DNA of 64,000 nt from positions 3,038,001-3,102,000 of the forward strand of contig NZ_CP102826.1 in assembly GCF_025643595.1 (NCBI RefSeq), given 5' to 3'. Below, one piece after another: positions 45,100 through 53,512 of this stretch. Made by a program: the position numbers and the translations under genes. Source of the stretch: Saccharopolyspora rosea (GTDB lineage Bacteria > Actinomycetota > Actinomycetes > Mycobacteriales > Pseudonocardiaceae). The notes beneath the pieces are model-generated. The model saw only the letters and a list, made by a program, of their open reading frames with translations. It did no database searches and was not told where the DNA came from. Each line of letters begins with the position of its first letter. The first letter of the stretch is position 1.

Positions 45100-46461
45100 G
45101 TGAACACAGCAGAGCTCAGGCAGCGGGCTCGCCGCCACCTCGGACCGCACTTCACCCGCGGCGCGCAGTGGACACCCGGCGAGATGCCGGTCTTCGTGCG
45201 AGGTGAGGAGTGCTACCTGCACGACAGCGAGGGACGCCGGTTCCTCGACGGCCTGTCGGGCCTGTTCTGCGCCAATCTCGGCCACAGCCGCAACGACATC
45301 GTCTCGGCGGCCGCCAAGCAGATGGAGACGTTGCCCTACTCGACCAACTGGGGATCGGCGCATCCACCGGCGATCGAGGCGGCGTCGCTGATCGCCGAGC
45401 TGGCACCGGGGGACGTGAACACCACGTTCTTCGTCAACTCCGGTTCGGAGGCGGTGGAGAGCGCGCTGAAGTTCGCCCGCCAGTACCACCGGAGCCGGGG
45501 CGAGCAGCAGCGCACGAAGATCATCAGTCGTCGGATGGCCTACCACGGGACCACCATGGGGGCGCTGTCGGTCACCGGGCTGCCGAAGATCCGCGAACCG
45601 TTCGGCCCGCTGCTCGACGGTGTGCGGCACGTGCCGAACACCCTGGGACATGTCGGCGACTGCGGCCCGGCGTCCGAACTGGACTGCGTGCGGGCGATCG
45701 AGGACGCGATCGTCGAGGAGGGACCGGAGACGATCGCGGCGCTGTTCGCCGAACCGGTGCAGAACGGTCGCGGTGCGCTGGTGCCGCCGGCCGGCTACTG
45801 GCAGGAACTGCGGCGGATCTGCGACACCTACGGCATCCTGCTCGTCTCCGACGAGGTGATCTGCTCGTTCGGGCGGCTCGGCTCGTGGTTCGGCAGCGCG
45901 CGGTTCGGCGTCGTGCCGGACCTGATCACCTTCGCCAAGGGCGCGACCGCCGGGTACGCGCCGCTCGGCGGCGTGGCGATCCGGGAACCCCTGGTGGCCC
46001 AGCTCTTCGAACACGGCGCCCGCAGCGGGTTCACCCACGGCGCGACCTGGGGCGGCCACCCGGTGGCCACGGCGGTATCGGTGGCGACCATCAACGCGAT
46101 GCGCGAGGAAGCCGTCCTGTCCAATGTGGAATCGAGGGGGCCGGGACTGCGAGCCGGTCTGGACGAACTGCGACGCGTCCACCGCTGCGTCAAGGACGTC
46201 CGGGGCACCGGCTACTTCTACGCCATCGAGTTGATGGGCGACCGGAACTCCGGACGCGAACTCACCGACGAGGAGTCCGCGACGGTGCTGCGCGAGGTGC
46301 TGCCGAAGGCGTTCCAGCGCACCGGCGTGATCCTGCGCGGCGACGATCGCGGAGCCACCATGATCATGGTCTCGCCACCGCTGATCGCCGACGACACCGT
46401 GCTCACCGAACTGCTGCACGGCATCGACGGCATGCTCGACGACGTCGAGGCGGTCCTGTGA
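45100..46461 (+). CDS. tpa: Taurine:pyruvate aminotransferase
   Basis: A class III PLP aminotransferase of 453 aa that converts taurine and pyruvate to sulfoacetaldehyde and alanine. Motifs: NSGSEAVESALKFARQYH (cofactor phosphate region), RMAYHGTTMGALSVTG, SDEVICSFGRLGSWFGS (PLP ring Asp) and the Schiff-base lysine in ITFAKGATAGYAPLGG. The whole-length pattern suits Tpa-type omega-aminotransferases, and the xsc-pta-ald context supports the substrate. AAGGAGGA supports GTG 45100. It is convergent with the acetate-transporter gene. Confidence 0.9.
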   Translation: MNTAELRQRARRHLGPHFTRGAQWTPGEMPVFVRGEECYLHDSEGRRFLDGLSGLFCANLGHSRNDIVSAAAKQMETLPYSTNWGSAHPPAIEAASLIAELAPGDVNTTFFVNSGSEAVESALKFARQYHRSRGEQQRTKIISRRMAYHGTTMGALSVTGLPKIREPFGPLLDGVRHVPNTLGHVGDCGPASELDCVRAIEDAIVEEGPETIAALFAEPVQNGRGALVPPAGYWQELRRICDTYGILLVSDEVICSFGRLGSWFGSARFGVVPDLITFAKGATAGYAPLGGVAIREPLVAQLFEHGARSGFTHGATWGGHPVATAVSVATINAMREEAVLSNVESRGPGLRAGLDELRRVHRCVKDVRGTGYFYAIELMGDRNSGRELTDEESATVLREVLPKAFQRTGVILRGDDRGATMIMVSPPLIADDTVLTELLHGIDGMLDDVEAVL

Positions 46462-46463
46462 CC

Positions 46464-46505
46464 GGTGGGGCGAGGGGAGTTGTCCGCAACGCCCCTCGCC
46501 CCACC
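46464..46505. terminator. Bidirectional terminator between tpa and satP
   Basis: A 14-bp perfect stem, GGTGGGGCGAGGGG with CCCCTCGCCCCACC, continued by an inner GTTG-TCCG-CAAC stem-loop. It lies directly after the tpa stop and before the convergent satP stop. Confidence 0.8.
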
Positions 46506-46518
46506 GATCAGCGGAGGG

Positions 46519-47154
46519 TCAGTCGGTCGGCGCGAGCGGGCCGACCGGCAGCAGGGTGCGCCGCCAGGTGGCGTTCGCGACACCCGCGAACGACGCGTAC
46601 CAGGCGAGCACCGCGGTGACCAGCCCGATCAGCCCACCGGCGTGCCCGATGCCGGTCGTGCCGGTGAAATCGCCCGCCGCCAGCACCAGGAAGGTCAGCG
46701 TCAGCGCGACGAAGACGAGCAGCACCGCGACGTTGACCCGCAGCGCGGCGACGGTCATGTAGGCGGTGAAGATCCCCCACGCGAGCAGGTAGAGGCCGGT
46801 CGCGGTGTCGGCGTTGGGGCCCAGGCCGTCGGCGACGAACTTGACGTAGGCGGCGAAGGACAACCAGAAGGCGCCGTACGAGGTGAACGCGACGGCGCCG
46901 AACGTGTTGGCCTTGCGGAACTCCCACATCCCGGCGAGCAGCTGCCCCAGTCCGCCGTAGAACAGCGCGAGCGGCAGCACGACCGCTTCGAGGCTCTTGT
47001 CGAGCAGACCCGCGTTGAACACGCTGAGCACGAAGGTCGTCAGGGCGAACGCGGCCAGCCCGAGCGGGCCCGGGTCGGCGATGTGAGCGGTGGGGTCGGC
47101 AGCCGGTGGTGCCTGCTGCTCGGTGGATGTCTCGTTGGCGGCTTGCGGCGACAT
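46519..47154 (-). CDS. satP: Acetate uptake transporter, GPR1/FUN34/YaaH (SatP) family
   Basis: A 211-residue protein with six predicted helices. The N-terminal family motif appears as ADPGPLGLAAFALTTF (usual form NPxPLGL, here with Asp for Asn). FYGGLGQLLAGMWEFRKANT and SYGAFWLSFA follow. The family moves acetate/succinate with protons. In this island it may handle acetate overflow from acetyl phosphate. ATG 47154 is chosen; the frame upstream extends through non-coding sequence. Confidence 0.88.
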   Translation of the reverse strand: MSPQAANETSTEQQAPPAADPTAHIADPGPLGLAAFALTTFVLSVFNAGLLDKSLEAVVLPLALFYGGLGQLLAGMWEFRKANTFGAVAFTSYGAFWLSFAAYVKFVADGLGPNADTATGLYLLAWGIFTAYMTVAALRVNVAVLLVFVALTLTFLVLAAGDFTGTTGIGHAGGLIGLVTAVLAWYASFAGVANATWRRTLLPVGPLAPTD

Positions 47155-47557
47155 CGTGCCTTTCTCCTGCGGACGGTGGTCCGGAGCGATCCCCGCGGTC
47201 CGGGACGCCCCTGGCTGGATCCCGGCAACGAGCGACCGCCGGACCCCTGGGGTCCGCACGGAGAGTGATGATCTGGTTGCCGGGTGCATCGCACTGTAGG
47301 CCATCCGGCCGCCGCCCCTGAAGACCGGCGGCCGAATTGTTGCCGAGGTCAAGTCGTTGCACAGCCCGGAAAGTTCGCTTTTCATCCGATTCGTCGCCCG
47401 GTGTCCACCTCGGACACCGCGGAGCGGTCGTGTTCGTGTCGATCGGATAACGGCCTGATCTCGGGGTGATCGTCCCTTGTGGACCCGGCTGCGATCGCGG
47501 ACCGACCGGGCGCGGGAGTCGACGGCCACCCCGGCACCCGGGATCAACCGTGCCCGC
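47155..47557. other. Intergenic region upstream of satP
   Basis: About 400 bp without a gene. It should hold the satP promoter. The only structure seen is the short hairpin GGTGTCC-ACCTC-GGACACC (47400-47418). Confidence 0.4.
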
Positions 47558-47846
47558 TCAGAGCCTGTCTTTGCACTCGTTTTGAGTGGCGGTGCCGGGA
47601 GCGGAACCTCAGCGGCCCGCCCGTCGCCCGACCACCGCCCCCCACGGAGGCGCTGACGCGCCGCAGTCACATCGGCTCCGGGAGCCCCGACATCATGTAG
47701 CCGCCTACACCACGTCGGGGCTGTCCTCGCGAGACGACCGCTGAGAACCCGCGGCGGTGCGGGTTGCGAGACCGCTCACCGAAAGAGAAAGCGGCTGGCG
47801 CCGCTTACCACGCCCCCTCGGAACCAAGTTCAAAGACAGGCTCTCA
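47558..47846. mobile_element. Hairpin repeat element copy 5, TCA-flanked type
   Basis: A 283-bp element (47561-47843) with perfect ends GAGCCTGTC / GACAGGCTC and 3-bp TCA repeats (47558-47560, 47844-47846). The double stem GCCCCGAC / TGTAG-CCGC-CTACA / GTCGGGGC (47684-47721) has a T-A to G-C pair change relative to copies 2 and 4. AAGCGGC-TGGC-GCCGCTT is kept. It lies in intergenic DNA with no adjacent stop codon. Confidence 0.8.
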
Positions 47847-48423
47847 GCTTGATCTTTAACCTTGTCGTCTGGGTTTGGTGCCCTTGTTGTGGTGGGTGGG
47901 GCGTTGGTATCTCTCGCCGGTGGTGAGGATGCGTCCGACGTTATGGCGTGGGGCGCGGCGGCGGTTTGTTGAGTCGGGTGGTCGTCCCGGACCGGGCCGG
48001 GTGGGTTTCGGTGCGCCCGCTGGCGAGGGGGTCTTCGTGCGCAGGTTCCGAAAACCCCGCCGGATGCGGGCGGGCGTGAGCCGCTCGGGTGGCGCTGGAT
48101 TCTCCCAGGGACGCCGCAGGTCGGCGGTCAGTGGCCGGGCGAGGCGAAGCTGAGCGGTGGACAGTCCGGCAGCCAGCGCGGCGCCGATTCATGAGCGCGA
48201 CGAACGGGTGGAACCGCAGCCGGGAGTTGACTGTTCGGTGTCGGCGGGCGCCGCTATCCCGCGGCGCAGCGGGTGATCCAGGATCTGCGCACAATTCGCG
48301 AAATCCTCGTTTCCGCGGGTTGTGCGCATTGTGCTCGCGGTGGGCGGGCGCTACCGCGTGGCCGGCGGGTTTCCGCTCACCGACCGCGAGGATCGCGCTG
48401 CCGAGCCCGCCTGGCGCCGGTGG
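47847..48423. other. Gene-poor stretch
   Basis: About 577 bp between element copy 5 and the membrane-protein gene. Several open frames cross it on both strands, but their composition is Arg/Gly/Pro-rich and none shows a family motif. It may be decayed coding DNA. I see no feature I can support. Confidence 0.3.
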
Positions 48424-48924
48424 TCATGGTGCGGTGTCCTCGCCCGGTGCGCCGCGTTCGCGCGTCTGACGGGTGGCGCGGCGGAGTTTGATGGCGAAAG
48501 CCAGTGCGGAGACGCCGAAAAGCACTGCGGTGATGGCCAACCACCGGCCGAGGTAGACGTTTCCGGACAGCCGCGTGGCGCCGGGGTAGAGGTCGGGGAG
48601 ATCGAGTATCAGGGGGAACCAGACGATCAGCAGCACACCGGAGAGGAAGGTGGGCACGCGCAGGTAGTTGATCCACGGGATCCGCGGTGCGGCAGTGGGG
48701 CGGTGCCGCAGCACGGCGCGGGCCGACAGGTCCGCCAGCGAGTACAGCGGGAGCAGGATGAGGTCGTGGAGGATCGCCGCGCCGACGAACCAGATCGCCA
48801 CCTCCAGCGGGCGGAGGGAGAACAGCCGCACCAGGGCGTAGGCGGCGAGGGCGAACGAGCAGATCAGCACGAGCAGGTGCAAGGGACCGGAACCGTACCA
48901 GCGCAGCAAACGTGTCATGGTCAT
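48424..48924 (-). CDS. Small membrane protein, partner of the molybdopterin oxidoreductase
   Basis: 166 aa with four predicted transmembrane helices (for example LHLLVLICSFALAAYALVRL and VAIWFVGAAILHDLILLPLY) and a charged C-terminal tail. I do not recognise a named family. Its ATG overlaps the stop of the upstream molybdopterin oxidoreductase (ATGA), so the two are cotranslated, and it may be a quinone-side or assembly subunit. That role is inferred only from position. Confidence 0.75.
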   Translation of the reverse strand: MTMTRLLRWYGSGPLHLLVLICSFALAAYALVRLFSLRPLEVAIWFVGAAILHDLILLPLYSLADLSARAVLRHRPTAAPRIPWINYLRVPTFLSGVLLIVWFPLILDLPDLYPGATRLSGNVYLGRWLAITAVLFGVSALAFAIKLRRATRQTRERGAPGEDTAP

Positions 48925-50396
48925 GCTCTGAAAGTGAGCCGGTGCACCCATTTGGTGTTGTTCACACCGGGGTTGGCGGGAACGATGACGCGGGCCGGGT
49001 AGCCGTGGTCAACGGAGAGGTCAGCGCCGTTCACGCGCAGGGCCAGCAGCGACCGGGAGTCCGCGATCTGGTTGCCCCGCAGCGCCACCGCGCTGAACGG
49101 GCCGGAGGGCTGGACGGACTCCACCAGAACGCTCCCGGCGCGGGGCAGCCCGGCCAGTGCGGCGAGGTCGGCCAGCCGGAGGCCGCTCCAGCGCTGGTTC
49201 CCGGTGGACCACCCTTCGACGCAGGCGATGGGCAGGTCGGCGACGTGCTGGCGCATGGCCAGGAGCTGTTCGCGAGTCAGGACCAGCGGCGGTCCGTGGC
49301 CGCGGACCTCAAGCCGCCAGTCCGGGCCGATGTGCTCCGGGAGGACGCCGACGGCGGCGGCGGTCTTGTTGATCTGGAAGCCGTTCGGTCCGCTGCCCGG
49401 ATCCCGGTTGTGCGGCGCGAGAACAGCGGTGGTGCGCAGCCAGCCGCCGATGCTCTGCCCCGCGGTGACCGCGAGCAGCAGCAGTGATCCCGCTCCGACC
49501 AGCCCCAGTGCGCCGCGCCGGGTCATCGTCGGCGCGGCCGGGTCGGTGGGCACCAGGAGGCGGTCGCGGTCCGGCGGCTCGGCGCGGGTGTGGGCGAGGT
49601 CGGTGCGCAGTTCCGCGACGAGGCTGCGGGAGCGCAGGGCGCGCGTCATCCGGCCCACTCGCAGGCACACGTGCAGGACGAAGGCGGCGATGAACACCCA
49701 GGCGCCGTAGAAGTGCAGGGTGTAGAAGGAACCCGGGAAGACGTAGTAGACCTGGATGTTGATGATGCCCGTGACGAACTGGAAGACGGCCCCGCCGACC
49801 AGCATCAGCAGGGACAGCCGCTCCAGTCCGTGGGCGAGGCTGCGCACCGGCGGCCACTCGAACAGCTTCGGGATCACCGACCAGAGCTTGCCCAGCAGAA
49901 CGGGCACGAGGACCACGCCGAGCGTGACGTGGACGCCCTGGGTCAGCCGGTACAGCCAGTACGGGTGCGTGGGCCAGCTGAAGAGGTAGAAACCCAGCAG
50001 CCCCTTGTCCGGGGTCTGGTCGTTGACCGGGTCGAGTCCGGGGTTGTAGGCGGCGTAGGACAGCGCCCCGGTGACGAACAGCAGCGGGATCCCGATCAAC
50101 AGGACCAGGCCGAACACCGAGGTCAGCCATGGTCCGCGGAGCGGACTGCGCCAGAACCCGGGACGGAACGGGCCCGGCGGTGCGGGGGCCTGCCCGATCC
50201 GCCGCGCCACGGCTCGGGCGCGAGCGGCAGCACCGGTCGCCAGGGCCGCCACGATGGCGGCAACGCGCGCGGTGACGGCGCGAGCGCGCGCGGCGGCCCG
50301 GGCGACCCGGAACCGGATCGCGGCGCTCGCGCGCTTGCGGCGGTTCCGGTCGCGTCCGCCGTCCGAGCTCGGGTGCGTCGAGCCGCCGGATGACAT
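48921..50396 (-). CDS. Membrane cytochrome b/molybdopterin oxidoreductase fusion (SUOX/YedY-like)
   Basis: 491 aa. An Ala/Arg-rich cytoplasmic N-terminus (to about residue 65) is followed by a cytochrome b-like region with His-bearing helices (LTQGVHVTLGVVLVPVLLGK; FYGAWVFIAAFVLHVCLRVG). A further helix (GLVGAGSLLLLAVTAGQ) after an RR pair precedes a sulfite-oxidase-type molybdopterin domain whose molybdenum-ligand cysteine is in ADLPIACVEGWSTGNQRW. It probably oxidises or reduces a small sulfur or oxo compound outside the membrane with electrons passing through heme b. Sulfite from the taurine island is an attractive but unproven substrate. Confidence 0.83.
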   Translation of the reverse strand: MSSGGSTHPSSDGGRDRNRRKRASAAIRFRVARAAARARAVTARVAAIVAALATGAAARARAVARRIGQAPAPPGPFRPGFWRSPLRGPWLTSVFGLVLLIGIPLLFVTGALSYAAYNPGLDPVNDQTPDKGLLGFYLFSWPTHPYWLYRLTQGVHVTLGVVLVPVLLGKLWSVIPKLFEWPPVRSLAHGLERLSLLMLVGGAVFQFVTGIINIQVYYVFPGSFYTLHFYGAWVFIAAFVLHVCLRVGRMTRALRSRSLVAELRTDLAHTRAEPPDRDRLLVPTDPAAPTMTRRGALGLVGAGSLLLLAVTAGQSIGGWLRTTAVLAPHNRDPGSGPNGFQINKTAAAVGVLPEHIGPDWRLEVRGHGPPLVLTREQLLAMRQHVADLPIACVEGWSTGNQRWSGLRLADLAALAGLPRAGSVLVESVQPSGPFSAVALRGNQIADSRSLLALRVNGADLSVDHGYPARVIVPANPGVNNTKWVHRLTFRA

Positions 50397-50683
50397 CGAT
50401 TCCCCCGTCTCCCGCACCGCGTCACGAGTGCGGACTCCGCCAGGGCGTGGCAGGTGGACACCTCGAATCTGGCACAGGTCGCATCCGGCTGTCCGCGTCC
50501 GGTGCGCGTCCCAGGCGCCCTCGTCAGCCGAACGGGTGAGCTGGTGCTTCGCCCGGCCCGCTGCGCCTCGTGCACTGCGGCACCTCGGCGCACCGCAGCG
50601 CGGCACGCCTGGCGTGGGTCTCCAGCGCGTCCCGGCGGTGCTCGCGGCCGCGATTTCGCGGCGCCGCGCCCCCGGATCCGCCC

Positions 50684-50689
50684 TAGCCT
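50684..50689 (+). promoter_or_regulatory. -10 element (TAGCCT) of a probable leaderless epimerase transcript
   Basis: TAGCCT, seven bases, then GTG 50697, with no ribosome site. It is the same layout as upstream of the genes at 2253 and 52001. Confidence 0.5.
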
Positions 50690-50696
50690 CGGACGC

Positions 50697-51782
50697 GTGC
50701 TGGTGCTCGTCACGGGAGGGGCCGGGTTCATCGGCACGCGCATCGTCCGCGCGCTCGCCGAGGCCGGGCACGGGGTGCGCGTGCTGGACGCGCTGCTGCC
50801 CGCCGCGCACGGCGCACCACCCCGCCCGGCCCCACCGCCCGCCGGTGTGGAGTTCGTGCGCGGCGACGTCCGGGAACCGGCGACGGTGGAAGCCGCGTTG
50901 CGCGGGGTGGACGCCGTCTGCCACCAGGCGGCCATGGTCGGTGCCGGCAAGGACTTCGGCGATGCTCCCGACTACGTGCGGTGCAACGACCTGGGCAGTG
51001 CCGTCCTGCTCACCGCGATGGCCCGCCGCCGGGTGCGCGTCCTCGTGCTGGCCGGGTCGATGGTGGTCTACGGGGAGGGGTGCTACACCTGCGCCCGGCA
51101 CGGCACCGTCCGACCCGGCCCCCGGCGGACCGAGGACCTGGCCGCGGGGCGCTTCGAACCCGCCTGCCCGCGCTGCGCGTCGCCGCTCACCCCCGCACTG
51201 GTGTCCGAGGACGCGCTGCCGGACCCGCGGACCGTGTACGCGGCGACGAAAGTCGCCCAGGAACACCTGGCCGGGTGCTGGGCTCGGGCCGGCGACGGCC
51301 GCGTGATCGCCCTGCGCTACCACAACGTCTACGGCCCGGGCATGCCGCGCGACACCCCGTACGCCGGGGTGGCCTCGCTGTTCCGCTCGGCACTCGCCCA
51401 CGGCCGGCCCCCGCGCGTGTTCGAGGACGGCGGCCAGCGCCGGGACTTCATCCACGTCCAGGACGTCGCCGCCGCCAACCTCGCCGCCCTCACGGCCGCG
51501 GACGGCCTGCTCGCGCCCGGCACGCTGCGCGCCTACAACGTCGGCAGCGGCACCCCGCGCACGGTCGGGGAGATGGCCGCGGCGCTGGCCTCGTCCTGCG
51601 GCGGGCCCCAACCCGTCACCACCGGCGAGTACCGCCTCGGCGACGTCCGCCACATCACCGCCAGCTCGGCGCGACTGCGCGCGGAACTCGGCTGGCTCCC
51701 GCAGGTCTCCTTCGCCGAGGGCATGCGCGAGTTCGCCACCGCCCCGCTGCGCGGCGAGAACACCCGGGTGCCGCCGCGGTGA
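50697..51782 (+). CDS. NAD-dependent sugar epimerase/dehydratase with inserted zinc-ribbon-like cysteines
   Basis: A 361-residue extended SDR. The NAD motif VTGGAGFIGTRIVRALAEAG lies at the N-terminus, the catalytic Tyr-x3-Lys in VYAATKVAQEHL, and HNVYGPGMPRD and DFIHVQDVAAANLAAL later. Between residues about 125 and 165 two CxxC pairs (GCYTCARHG and ACPRCASPL) form an inserted zinc-ribbon-like loop, seen in some dTDP-sugar 4-epimerase relatives. Two glycosyltransferase genes follow, so it likely makes the sugar nucleotide for them. Confidence 0.85.
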   Translation: MLVLVTGGAGFIGTRIVRALAEAGHGVRVLDALLPAAHGAPPRPAPPPAGVEFVRGDVREPATVEAALRGVDAVCHQAAMVGAGKDFGDAPDYVRCNDLGSAVLLTAMARRRVRVLVLAGSMVVYGEGCYTCARHGTVRPGPRRTEDLAAGRFEPACPRCASPLTPALVSEDALPDPRTVYAATKVAQEHLAGCWARAGDGRVIALRYHNVYGPGMPRDTPYAGVASLFRSALAHGRPPRVFEDGGQRRDFIHVQDVAAANLAALTAADGLLAPGTLRAYNVGSGTPRTVGEMAAALASSCGGPQPVTTGEYRLGDVRHITASSARLRAELGWLPQVSFAEGMREFATAPLRGENTRVPPR

Positions 51783-51835
51783 CGGCGACGCCTGATCCAC
51801 CGCACGACATCGCGCGTGCCCGCTTAGCCTGTCTT

Positions 51836-51987
51836 CGAACTCGTTTTGGGTGGCGGAGGCGCTGACGCGCCCCTGTGCCCATCGGAGAACCCGCGGCGGT
51901 GCGGGTTGCTTGCGTACTCACCGAAGGAGAAAGCGGCTGGCGCCGCTTGCCACGTGTGTTCCGGGAGCAGGTTCGAAGACAGGCTCC
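51836..51987. mobile_element. Hairpin repeat element copy 6, shortest of the GCCTGTC type
   Basis: About 150 bp with ends AGCCTGTCTTCGAACTC and CAGGTTCGAAGACAGGCTC. It lacks the left half of the core but keeps the GGCGC/GCGCC, ACCCGC/GCGGGT and AAGCGGC-TGGC-GCCGCTT hairpins. The flanks (TTA left, CTA right) are not a clean duplication. It ends directly at the -10 box of the glycosyltransferase gene. Confidence 0.7.
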
Positions 51988-51993
51988 TAGCCT
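51988..51993 (+). promoter_or_regulatory. -10 element (TAGCCT) of a probable leaderless glycosyltransferase transcript
   Basis: TAGCCT, seven bases, GTG 52001. The repeat element abuts it on the left, so any original -35 box has been displaced by about 150 bp. Confidence 0.45.
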
Positions 51994-52000
51994 GGAAAGC

Positions 52001-52699
52001 GTGGGGGACGAGCCACCGGCGTCCGGTGAGGTGGTGCTGCCGTGCTTGGACGAGGCGGCCGCCTTGCCCTGGGTGCTGGGCAGGATCCCGCCCGGCTGGC
52101 GTGCCGTGGTCGTGGACAACGGCTCCACCGATGGCTCCGCTGAACTCGCCGCCTCGCTCGGCGCGCACGTCGTCGCCGAACCGCTGCGCGGCTTCGGCGC
52201 CGCCTGCGCGGCCGGGCTGCACGCCGCCACCGCACCCCTGGTCGGTTTCTGCGACTGCGATGCCTCCCTGGACCCCGGACTGCTGCCGTTGCTGGCCGCT
52301 CCCGTCCTCGAAGGTCGCGCGGATCTCGTGCTCGGCCGCCGCACGCCCACCGGTCCCGGCTCCTGGCCGGTGCACGCCCGACTCGCCAACCGCGCGCTGG
52401 CTCGCCTGATCCGCCGCCGCACCGGGCTGCACCTGCACGACCTCGGGCCGATGCGGGTGGCCCGGCGGGAGGCCCTGCTCACCCTGGCGCTGACCGACCG
52501 CAGGTCGGGTTACCCGCTGCAGATGGTCGTCCACGCCGCCGACGCCGGGTGGCGGGTGCGCGAGACCGACGTCCCGTACCACCCGCGCGTCGGGCGGTCC
52601 AAGGTCACCGGCACCTGGCGCGGAACCCGGCACGCCGTCCGCGACATGCGCGCCGTGCTCGACGAACCGCTGCACCGGAACACCGGGACCGCCCGATGA
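52001..52699 (+). CDS. Glycosyltransferase family 2
   Basis: A 232-residue GT-A enzyme of the dolichol-phosphate-mannose-synthase-like group: EVVLPCLDEAAALPWVLGRI at the start, VVVDNGSTDGSAELAAS, the metal-binding region FCDCDASLDPGLLP and DLVLGRRTPTGPGSWP. GTG 52001 is chosen because the longer frame is encoded by repeat element copy 6. The stop overlaps the next gene (ATGA). Together with the epimerase it suggests synthesis of a glycoconjugate or glycosylated lipid. Confidence 0.88.
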   Translation: MGDEPPASGEVVLPCLDEAAALPWVLGRIPPGWRAVVVDNGSTDGSAELAASLGAHVVAEPLRGFGAACAAGLHAATAPLVGFCDCDASLDPGLLPLLAAPVLEGRADLVLGRRTPTGPGSWPVHARLANRALARLIRRRTGLHLHDLGPMRVARREALLTLALTDRRSGYPLQMVVHAADAGWRVRETDVPYHPRVGRSKVTGTWRGTRHAVRDMRAVLDEPLHRNTGTAR

Positions 52700-53355
52700 C
52701 GCCCGGCGCCGAGCCGCCGACCACGCTGCTGGTCATCGCCAAGCAGCCGCGGCCCGGGCACGTCAAGACCCGACTGACCCCGCCGTTCACCCCCGTCCAG
52801 GCCGCTGCGCTGGCCGAGGCCGCGCTCGCCGACACCCTGCAGGCCGTGCGCCGCTGCCCGGCCCGCCGCCGGGTACTCGTGCTGGACGGCAGGCCGGGAC
52901 GCTGGCTGCCACCCGGCGTCGAGGTGATACCGCAGGCCGCCGGCGGCCTCGATGAGCGCCTGGCCGAAGCCTTCAGCGCCGTCGCGGGCAGTCCCGCGCT
53001 GCTGGTCGGCGCGGACACCCCGCAGCTGACCCCCCAGTTGCTCGCCCCCGCGCTGGCGCCCGACGCCTGGCGGGAATGCGACGCGTGGTTCGGCCCGGCG
53101 ACCGACGGCGGTTTTTGGGCGCTCGGCCTCGCCGCCCCGGACCCGGCGCTCCTGCGCGGCGTCCCGATGTCCACACCGCACACCGGCGCCACCCAGCGCC
53201 GCCGGCTCACCGCGGCGGGCCTGCGCGTCCGCGACCTGCCACCGCTGCGCGACGTCGACACGGCACCCGACGCCGTCGCGGTGGCCGCGGCCGCCCCGCG
53301 GTCGCGCTTCGCCGCGCTGCTCGACAACTACGTGCCCGCGACCGGGCCCCGGTGA
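52696..53355 (+). CDS. TIGR04282-type (DUF2064) glycosyltransferase-like protein
   Basis: A 219-residue nucleotide-diphospho-sugar transferase-fold protein with VIAKQPRPGHVKTRLTPPFT at the N-terminus (the family's PxPGxVKTRL motif), LVGADTPQLTPQLLAPAL and PATDGGFWALGL. The family is annotated from arsenosugar biosynthesis but is widespread beside GT2 genes. It overlaps the GT2 gene by four bases and probably works in the same glycoconjugate pathway. Confidence 0.88.
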   Translation: MTPGAEPPTTLLVIAKQPRPGHVKTRLTPPFTPVQAAALAEAALADTLQAVRRCPARRRVLVLDGRPGRWLPPGVEVIPQAAGGLDERLAEAFSAVAGSPALLVGADTPQLTPQLLAPALAPDAWRECDAWFGPATDGGFWALGLAAPDPALLRGVPMSTPHTGATQRRRLTAAGLRVRDLPPLRDVDTAPDAVAVAAAAPRSRFAALLDNYVPATGPR

Positions 53356-53512
53356 CCCCGGCCCCGCGGCCGATGCGCAGGCGGGACGAACGGGCGGGTC
53401 CGGCGTTCACCGGGACGGTCTCCCGGTTTTCCTCCCGCTGAGCAGGACCGCGTGTTCGACGGGCAGGCCGGGCGCAGCACTGTTTCCGTGCGAGGAGGAG
53501 CGGAACACGACG

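Noticed and set aside
47875..48294. Overlapping frames on both strands after element copy 5
   Set aside because: There are no ribosome sites, motifs or plausible starts; composition is Arg/Gly/Pro-rich in all frames.
51875..52000. N-terminal extension of the GT2 gene from ATG 51875
   Set aside because: These 42 codons are encoded by repeat element copy 6, and a similar frame occurs in copies elsewhere. The conserved GT2 domain starts after GTG 52001.
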